NCBI GenBank assembly: GCA_002104985.1
Contig: MCGO01000085.1
Span: forward strand, 109,450-173,449
Length of the DNA stretch: 64,000 bases
From: Rhizoclosmatium globosum
Lineage: Eukaryota; Chytridiomycota; Chytridiomycetes; Chytridiales; Chytriomycetaceae
Direction: 5' to 3'
Below are positions 56,599-64,000 of this stretch, in pieces (positions within the stretch are counted from its first letter, which is position 1; every line of letters begins with the position of its first letter). A program made the translations under genes and the position numbers. The notes below the pieces were generated by a model that worked only from the letters and a program-made list of their open reading frames with translations, was not told where the DNA came from and searched no databases.

Positions 56599-56685
56599 TG
56601 GAAGACCTGTTAGTGTCTTGACAATCAATTTTAACTTAATGTTTTTAGAGAATGTTGAACAGCTAAAACTAAACATATAACTATA

Positions 56686-58649
56686 CTATCTATCTTCATA
56701 TCGAGGAGCCTCCACTGCCTCATACACTGGTGGCGCAATCCCATTCGCAACTGCCAACACTCTCTCCATCGCAGAATACAACACTCTCCTCACACCTTCA
56801 TCCCTCACCCCCAATGCACTCAATAAGTCGTCTTCACGAAGTCGGAAAAACTGGGATCCCCCAATATGCAAGTCCTGAATCAATTCACACACAAGTGCAG
56901 GCCCGCCATGTGTGTGTACCCAAAACGCGACTTCCTCAGGGGTCCAGAGTGGAACCGAATCGGGCAAGTCGTACAGAGTTCTTAACGGTCCGAGGGATTG
57001 GCGACGTGTGTCGGATGGATGGAGTGTGTCTCTGGAAACTCGGTGTAGTCGGGTAGAATTTGCTGCGGCGGGGTTCCTTCCTTCTGTGGTCGGAATCTGT
57101 ACTGTTTTAAACCCATTCGAAGAGAGAACTTGAGATGGGTTGGGTATTCGTGCCAGTGTGGGGTTGTGTCAAAGTAATTGTTTTCGAGGCGACTGTTTCA
57201 TTGGATGGGTTTGTTTAAGTTTATGGAGTGAAAATAGGACTTGCTTACAGTTTACGGAATCGGAGGATGGAGAGGAAGGAAGTTGGGAAAGGGCCGGAGA
57301 ATTGGTTTCGGTTGAGAGCCCTGGAGGAGAGGAGAACAAACTTAGCGGATATTAAAGCATAAAAGAAGACTCCTACAATTGAGATAAAGTTGTAAGTCCC
57401 TCAAAGATGGATGCATTGAGTTCGCCATAGAAACGGTTGTTGTTGAGGTAGATTGACTTGATCCGAGGCAAGTTGCCAAGTTCGATGGGTAACTCTCCGC
57501 TAAATTTATTCAGTTGAAGTTGTCTGCATAGCGTCAGTATCACAGAAGGACAGTGTGGCCTACTTACAAGACCTTCAAGCGTTTAAGTTGTCCAATTGTT
57601 TTGGGGATTTCGCCATACATTCGGTTGGAACTAAGATCTCTGAAAAACGGTAAACATTAGTACAAGGACATAAGAATTTCGGAATGACTCCTTACAAGTT
57701 TTCTAAAAGTTGGAGTTGTCCGATTTCGTCTGGAATACGACCTGTAATCTTGTTGTCGCTGAGATTTCTATTGATATTCGAGTTAGTGGAAATGTTTCAT
57801 ACTGAACTGAAGAGTGACTCACAGGTAGCGAAGATTGACTAATGTAAAAGAGTTGGTGGAATGGGAGCAAAGAATTGGTTCCCAGATAGATTCAGGATCT
57901 CAAGGCTCATGGGAAAACAAGAAATATCAGGAAGTGGACCCGACAGAAAGTTTCCTTCAAGCGAACTGTTGAGAAGGGGGATCAGAGCTCTATTTCTGAA
58001 TGATATACTAAATGACATACAGTTCTTTAAGATTGTTAAAGTACTGAATTGACATGGAATCGATCCAGTGAGAGAGTGGTTGTTTAGCTGGCTGCATTAT
58101 TGGAGACACAGTCATTAAAGTGGCACTCTCAACTTCCAAGGTGGCATGACTCACAGTATAGTCAGGCAGTTCAACGAAGCTAGAGCAGGAGATAGTTGGC
58201 AGTCTAATTGAATTGAATCGTACATCTCTTCGGCATTGAGGAATCTGGGGTAAGAGTTGTTTCAGCCAGCAACACCCAACAGAAAGATACACAGACACGG
58301 AATCCTACATTTTCGTAATTCTCTGATCACGGCCATACACAATTTCTCCCGTTGAAGCAGAAGGCACAGTGAAGGCAGGCAGGGCAGTTGCAAGTGTTTC
58401 AGCATCCGAGTTCGAAGTTGTCTTCTTTTGCTGTGCAATTCGAGGCAGCGACGCCAACGACAAAGACAACGTTGAATTCGAGGGCGAATCGAGCGTCGAA
58501 GTTGCCGAATCGAATGAATTCCAACGCACAATTGATCGCAGCGATTTGCCGAATTCGAAGGTTTGTTTGGCTTTGCGGGTGCTTCGGATCGGTGGAATAA
58601 GCTCGGGTTCACTTGAAAGTGGCGGTGGATTGGTGGCAGTTGTGGCCAT
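56686..58649 (-). CDS. LRR-SAM protein 2
   Basis: Same architecture as LRR-SAM 1 on the opposite strand. ATG 58649 starts a Ser/Thr-rich N-terminus; leucine-rich repeats with LxGxLP/IP consensus run from about 57980 to 57160, each interrupted by a short intron, and a SAM domain lies at 56940-56720 (WTPEEVAFWVHTH, GSQFFRLREDDLLSALGV). The SAM cores of the two proteins share the QFFRL-x-E-x-DL-x-SALGV and VLAVANG-x-xPP-x-YE patterns, so they are clear paralogues. Introns near 58305-58298, 57830-57780, 57710-57655, 57580-57525, 57380-57315 and 57255-57200. Exon borders in the LRR part were not all traced. Confidence 0.65.
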
Positions 58650-59210
58650 TTGGTGTCAGATCAAGCTTGGTTGGTTTGGTTGGAAGTGTCTTTGTGGATT
58701 CAAAGTTACTAAACCTCTCCTTGTCCCCAAAAGTAATGTGTGAAACATGGAGAAAACTGGATGATTCTATTTTCTAATTCAACAATCTGACTATCAAGTA
58801 ATTTATACATAGTTTATTGGAGGTTTGGTGTGTAATCAATAACTTTCACAAGAAGGATGGTTCTATCACAACGGGAATCGGTGAGCGGCACCCGCCATCC
58901 ACCCACCTCTCATTCAATCAAACTACTTGATTGCCTGTCACTCTGAATCAGCCCTTGTTAAATGAGTTGAATGACAAGTACTAAAGCGTCCTTGTTTGCC
59001 AGGCACCCTTACTCGCTGTCCCTACATCGTCTTCCCGACACTCGTCCTCAGCCCAACACGCAACAACCGAGGTACTTTGCCCTCGATCGCAGCTCTTTCT
59101 CAACCAAAACTGATCCACCCTTTTCCTTTGACACTCTCCAATTTGCACACACAACCACCCAATAACTGCTCCCAACCAATCGGCCCTGACCACAGAAACC
59201 ACATCAATCG
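58650..59210. other. Intergenic, possibly holding a first exon
   Basis: Plausible coding on the plus strand at 58971-59165 (MTSTKASLFARHPYS) but I could not join it in frame to the LRR gene that follows. Confidence 0.3.
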
Positions 59211-61998
59211 CAAAGTGACAGAGCCACGACCATCGTCGAAGAAGGATCGGCTGACTTTTCTTGGCTTATTGAGCGAATGGCAAACAATGTTGGCTTCTCG
59301 GAACTGTCTCTCAAGGATTCGGGGTTGAGCACTGACGATGTTATTGCTGTTGCTCAAGTGAGTAGATAAAGTGATTAGACTGGAGTGAAGTGGACTCGGA
59401 GTGGGTTGAAGGGAGACTGAATAGGATGACGAGTCGACTGGTGTAATGGATTCTCAGTATAAGTAACACCTCAGAAAGACCCATGGACGAAGTACATTGA
59501 AGGAAACTAAGCGATGAAGGATTCTCCAAGCACCATTATCTTTACTCTATCTGTCGCTTAACCCTAAACACCACCAGGCATTGGAAGTCAACAATACACT
59601 TGAAACACTCGATTTGGAAGGCAACAAAATTGGTACAACTGGATTACTGGCAATCGCGGAAGCCATCTCTGCCAACAAAACACTGCGAGAACTCAAGCTC
59701 GGCAACGTTGAGACTGCAGGCCTAATTGCTGAACGGAAACTCGCGACAGCTATGCAGAATAACTACACGTACGTCTTTATTTTTGTGTCGGACTCCTAAC
59801 TCCAAGCCCCTAATCAAATAATAGATTGACAGCCCTCTCCGTAACTCTCAAGGACGAAGCTAGCAGAGAATCCATCGAATCCGCTCTCATCCGAAACAAC
59901 AGTCCCGAATACATCCGCCGTAGATCCTCCAACACCCACTCCCGCGCTGCCCGTTCTTCTTCTGGCACAACCTCGCGTCCACATAAACGAAGCATCGGAC
60001 GGAAACTCTCGGAGCAACCCACCGAAGAAGAAATCGAAGAAATGGTGCGTGAACTCACTGTTGACCAGAAAGCAGAACTTGCAGAACGTATTGAAGGGCT
60101 TGAAGAGGGCAAGATGCAGGATGTGTTTGACTTGATTCGGGAGGGTATGCCGGACCTGCCTGAAGGCGAAGTTGAATTGGATATTGATGCGTTGGATAAA
60201 AATACGCTGTGGAAGTTGCTGGAGTATGTGAATAAGGTTGCTGAGGCGGAGGATGGCGGTGATGGCGAAGAGGAAGGGGAAGGAGATGAAGGTGTGGGAG
60301 AAGGAGACGAATTTGGAGACGATGAAAGTGGAGGGCTGGATGTTTCGTGGCTTGTTGAGCAGTTGGAAGGGAATGCGGGAATCATGAGTTTACAGTTGAA
60401 TGATGCCATGTTAGAGACGGAAGATGTTGTTTCTGTCGCAGAGGTATGCGTTTCCCCTTAGACTTCCACGCACGAATTAATTCGTCAAAAGGCATTACAC
60501 AAGAATACCGTCCTTGAAGTATTGGACTTGGAGGGCAACGAAATTGTAGCTGAAGGAATTCTCGCACTCGCGAAAATGATTGCTGTGAATCGGACCTTGA
60601 AGGAACTCAAGATTGGAATCCAGTCGTTTAATGTTGGCTTGGAAGCTGAGAAGACTTTGGCAAAGGCTGTTGCTTCAAATGACAAGTGAGTCATCCCATA
60701 CAAAAGATTTTAGTCAAGTTAGGTTACTAATCAGTACATAGGATGACTGTTTTAACACTGAATGTGGAAGATTTTGTTGCTCGTCGTTTGATTGACAAAT
60801 CGTTGGAACGAAACAAAGCTGGACCTACCCCGCGAGGTTCCAACTCTTCTATCCCTGAGTTCCCAACGAGCCCTGTCGTGAAACGAAAGTCGTCTATCGA
60901 TAACTGGAAGTCAGGCAATGTCAAGAGCATGATTTGGAAGTTCGAAGCGGGACAACCGGAGGTTACTGAACGCCGAATGACAAAAGTCACTGTTGTGAGG
61001 AATCCGAAAGGAGGCCGTGTCATGCTCGAAGAGACCGTCGTCTCTGCTGGAGGTGGGAAGAAGAAAGAGGGGTTGAAGTCGACTTTGACGAAACGTGAGT
61101 TTTGATTGTATATTTGACTTCGTTGTATATAAATTAAACTGTTGATACTGCAATTAGTGGATCAGATGCTCTCGGAAATTGATGAATCTGCAGATTCGGA
61201 GTCGACTGCTGTTGAGACAGCTTCTAAGTCTGTAATCAGTCCATCGGTAGAGGGAATGTGGAACAAGTTAAAGTCACTTCCGAATCTAAATCTTTGGTGA
61301 CTTCTTTCGCTTCAACCTTGAAGTCTGCCTTCACGGAAACCCAGAAATCGATTATGCCGTCCGCCTCGGCAGCCACACTCGTCAATGAAGCTATTCCCGT
61401 ACCTAAAGTCCCAGCTCAACTTAGTTCTCTACAAGAAGAGAAGGTGGCTGATTCCACAAAATCTTCTGCCCCAACGGAAGAAACCAAGGCTGCCGAGCCT
61501 ACAACTCTTCTTGCTTCAGTGAAGCGATCTTCTTTCTGGGGTTGGGGACGAGCAACAGAATCCAAGCCATCGTCGCCTGTAGCTCCTTCAAGCCCTGTCT
61601 CCGCTCTCGATTCAAAAAGTGATGCGGTCGTCCCCCCTGCGACTCCTGAAGTCAAGAAGCCAGTGCAAGCATCGATCAGCTCCAAAGATGGAACGGAAAC
61701 ATCTGAAGTATCAACTATTGCCGAAGTATCCCAACCTGAGGAACTTCATTCAGCGACTGTATTTGAATCCAAAACTGTTTCAAGGCACGATTCAGGAATG
61801 GTGTTGTCTGAGACGCTCGAGCGGGAAGTCAAGTTCCAGACGTCGTTTGAAGCTATTGCCGAAGAAGGAGAGGCAAGGACACCGAGTCTGGCTGTGAGTC
61901 CTGTTCCAGAGTCGAATAATAGCAGAAAGTCCTCGACGCTGAGTGGGCGAGCAATAAGCGCTTTTTCGCGGATGAAGTCGTGGATCTCCGCCAAGTGA
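59190..61998 (+). CDS. Protein with two duplicated LRR modules and an acidic hinge (tropomodulin-like layout)
   Basis: From the acceptor CCACAG near 59200, exons give FSWLIERMANNVGFSEL ... STDDVIAVAQ, module 1 (NTLETLDLEGNKIGTTGLLAIAEAI), then a Ser/Arg linker and an acidic hinge (EEEGEGDEG). Module 2 (NTVLEVLDLEGNEIVAEGILALAKMI) repeats module 1, including a following IESALIRN / IDKSLERN end. The C-terminal 250 residues are Ser/Ala-rich with SFWGWG. Introns: 59358-59579, 59769-59824, 60444-60488, 60686-60740 and 61094-61157. One base is missing near 61255 (A2). RNI-like ribonuclease-inhibitor LRRs are found in tropomodulin and Ran-GAP; two modules separated by a flexible hinge suggests a scaffold. 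The N-terminal exon is unknown. Confidence 0.6.
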
Positions 61999-62319
61999 TG
62001 TTGATAGATTGTCGTCTTGATCATACTTTTTCATGCATATAGTTAGAATTTTTTTCAAGTAAATGAGTGTTTTTTTTCTTCAGGTTCGGCATTTGGGGGC
62101 AGGCTTTGCGTCCAGCTTACTGCCAATCCCCTCTTTTTGATGAACTCGAGTAAACTCATTTTCATATTTCAAGCATAATGAAGGATTCCTCTTTCTTTTG
62201 CGAAGCGTTGAAGGATAAATTTTGGCTCACTCTGCCATTTTCTCATTATTCATAAAACCTTCATTGACATGATTCGGCATGAAATATCAATGGTGTACGT
62301 CAACGTTAAAATCAAGACG
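61999..62319. other. Intergenic
   Basis: No gene or repeat seen; T-rich tracts and 3' flank of the LRR gene. Confidence 0.4.
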
Positions 62320-63305
62320 TCGTTTTTTATGACAATGGCACATGAACTGAGAACTCTTAGATTTCAAATCGATTGTTGAAGCTTATGACCTCAAACAACT
62401 GGCTGTTTGAAACCGCAATTTCGTAAGTCGATATCACCAAAAAGACGCGAGAGGTTTAGCTAAGTTTGAAAGTGTTGTTGAGAAAGCTGGACTTGAGTGT
62501 GTTATTGACTGGAATCATATTGACGCCGATTGTTATGTCAATGAGGAAATGTGGCAGAAGATTGTATTTAATTTTCTTGGTGAGATATAAAAATACTGAC
62601 AGTTTATTTAAAATCGTTTCATTAGTGGGAATTTGCAGTGCAACAGGAGCTATCTTCGACAAATTGGGACCTTGTAGCCAATGCGTGTAAATTTGCTCAA
62701 AAAGTGCAAAAGCGGTCTGTTGAGGTCATTCTTAGAGCTTTGTCTGTTACGGTTGAGTCAGACACTGAGAGTGAAACGAGTCATGAGACAGTATTAGCAC
62801 TCCTAAAAATATTGGAAGCCGCAAAAACAGCGCAGACGATCTGCTTGAATCAAGGAAGGGATACTAGAACAAAGAGCGTTGCTCTTTAAACTGTTTCAAC
62901 AAGCGAGTAGCCGCACTTACGCTGATTATGGTGGATCTGGACTTGGGCTTTTTATTCTTAGCTTGAGCAGTGTCAACAGGGATAGACCAAGATGGCGAGA
63001 CTAGCGAATCCATGTAGAGGAACAGGGTTAACTCAAACATCAAGGAATGCGGGGTGTCTCTGAAGTTGGATGGATTGCTGATAAATCAAAACCTAATGAC
63101 GAATGGCCACAAGTTGCTTCGTTTATTTCCATTATCAATGACGCACAATATGATTATAACGTGCACTTGAAAGATGTCTTCCCAGGGGTGCATATGCTGA
63201 CACAATCAATTTGGAAGCGCTTTGTCAGAAAATGGTTCAAGAGACACCCGCGGAGACACTCCGAAGTTTTTCCACAACTTCTTTGCCGTTATCTCGCACA
63301 AGCCT
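62320..63305 (+). pseudogene. Decayed histidine kinase remnant
   Basis: H-box-like TMAHELRT near 62329-62375 followed by a stop, then WQKIVFNFL and, after a likely intron (about 62576-62678), ANACKFAQK (N box NAxKF), and later LFKLFQQASSRTYADYGGSGLGLFI (F and G2 boxes, in two pieces). The dimerisation-to-N-box segment is much too short, and several frame changes and stops lie between the boxes. The order of boxes is correct for a hybrid-type kinase related to fungal and bacterial sensor kinases. The end (63047-63305) has no recognised receiver. Confidence 0.65.
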
Positions 63306-63553
63306 AAGCCGCCCTTTCTTCTGGTATGTTTACAAGGAATCCGTTCCAAGGAATAGGTAGTGCTTTGCTTGAGGCTACTATATTACAGAAAGTTGGATTA
63401 GTTGTGTTCAAGTTGGGTGGGGCAACGCGTAAATTGGTAATATAAGGGATGGATATGCCCTCATAACAGCCAAAAAAAAAAGTTTCCTCAAAGTGAGTCT
63501 GTTTCATTGACCAATCCAATTCCGTCCAAACTCATATACCATTATAGCTGACA

Positions 63554-63937
63554 ATGCAAGTCCTTATATGGGCAACGTTAGGGGCTTGTGCCCTTGCACA
63601 ACAAAACGCCTACGTCTCCCAATTGAATGCTATCAGAAACAGTAATCCATCACTACCAAAAGACTGCTTCTCGGGCTTGGACATAATTCAGAATGGAAAC
63701 ACAATTATGGTTGCTACGTTTTGTTCTGCCAAGCTTATGTCTTCTTTTTCCGTACCCAATCCCTTTAACTGCTACGTTTCTTCCCTCAACATGGAACTTG
63801 TTCCGTCTGCTTCTTCAGTTTCAAATTCGAGGCGTGATGCCGGATCATCCTCAGCCTCTTTTGATTTATTTCAAAGTGTTTCGGGAATGGTTACCCAAAT
63901 TTGCAACAATGCTTCCAGAGATGCCTCTTCAGCGGTA
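63554..63937 (+). CDS. Secreted protein, 3' end lost in telomere-like repeats
   Basis: ATG 63554 begins a signal peptide (MQVLIWATLGACALAQ). The mature part has Cys residues at KDCF, TFCS, FNCY and QICN and Ser-rich stretches; about 128 residues are readable in one frame before the sequence becomes a TTAGGG-type array that reads (GL)n. The transition GCG-GTAGGG could be a splice donor (GTAGGG) with an intron made of repeats, or a chromosome-end fusion. I do not recognise a family. Confidence 0.6.
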
Positions 63938-63988
63938 GGGTTAGGATTAGGGTTGGGGTTAGGGTTAGGGTTAGGATTAGGGTTTAGA
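63935..63988 (+). repeat. Degenerate telomere-type (TTAGGG)n array
   Basis: About eight TTAGGG-family units (TTAGGG, TTAGGA, TTGGGG) in direct orientation, abutting coding sequence on the left and ending in TTTAGAG near the window edge. The degeneracy indicates an interstitial tract rather than an active telomere. Confidence 0.8.
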
Positions 63989-64000
63989 GTTCTTAGGGGT

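Noticed and set aside
1..64000. CRISPR arrays, bacterial operons, tRNA and rRNA genes
   Set aside because: No direct-repeat arrays with regular spacers, and no cloverleaf or rRNA core sequence was noticed by eye; introns and gene content are eukaryotic. A tRNA could still be missed without a scan.

Overview
The window is eukaryotic nuclear DNA from a compact fungal genome, most likely an early-diverging zoosporic (chytrid-like) fungus. Almost every gene is broken by very short introns (about 42-60 bp, GTRNGN donors, CTAAC-type branch points). The gene set mixes fungal genes (velvet regulator, Zn2Cys6 factor, xanthine dioxygenase, GPI1, PET127, RSM22) with genes usually scarce in Dikarya (TBCK, the BORC subunit BORCS5, a cyclic-nucleotide-gated channel, Crinkler-type proteins). 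Telomere-type TTAGGG units occur inside the window. The species assignment is inference.

Layout. 1-5640: a three-gene DNA transposon with a Plavaka-like transposase, a convergent gene with a possible TET/JBP-like dioxygenase fold, and a divergent gene of unknown function. 6.1-10.3 kb: NAPE-PLD and a cyclic-nucleotide-binding ion channel. 10.4-13.5 kb: two Crinkler-type genes, one kinase and one P-loop NTPase. 13.7-26.7 kb: dense housekeeping genes (M14 carboxypeptidase, BORCS5, PET127, TRAP-beta-like protein, small secreted Cys-rich protein, RSM22, RIM2 carrier, GNAT, Zn2Cys6 factor). 27.2-38.1 kb: an unknown gene, Rab escort protein, GPI1, velvet protein, RPEL protein, GH46 chitosanase and PEX7. 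38.4-47.9 kb: a local family of nucleotide-sugar transferases (three copies plus a relic exon) interleaved with xanthine dioxygenase and TBCK. 47.9-58.7 kb: two LRR-SAM genes in inverted orientation around a remarkable repeat/membrane/lectin protein, an unknown gene and a vWA protein. 59-64 kb: a duplicated-LRR acidic protein, a decayed histidine kinase, and a secreted-protein gene whose coding sequence runs into a TTAGGG-type array.

Functional themes are membrane traffic and lysosome positioning (Rab escort protein, TBCK, BORCS5), organelle biogenesis (PET127, RSM22, RIM2, PEX7), GPI-anchor and ER functions (GPI1, TRAP-beta-like), and environmental interaction (Crinklers, chitosanase, carboxypeptidase, lectin-like protein).

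Caveat. At least ten otherwise well-conserved genes show one-base frame losses, most of them at short homopolymers. This pattern looks more like residual long-read assembly error than mass pseudogenization, so apparent breaks should be checked before being given a biological meaning. Exon borders given here come from reading splice signals and frame continuity by eye.
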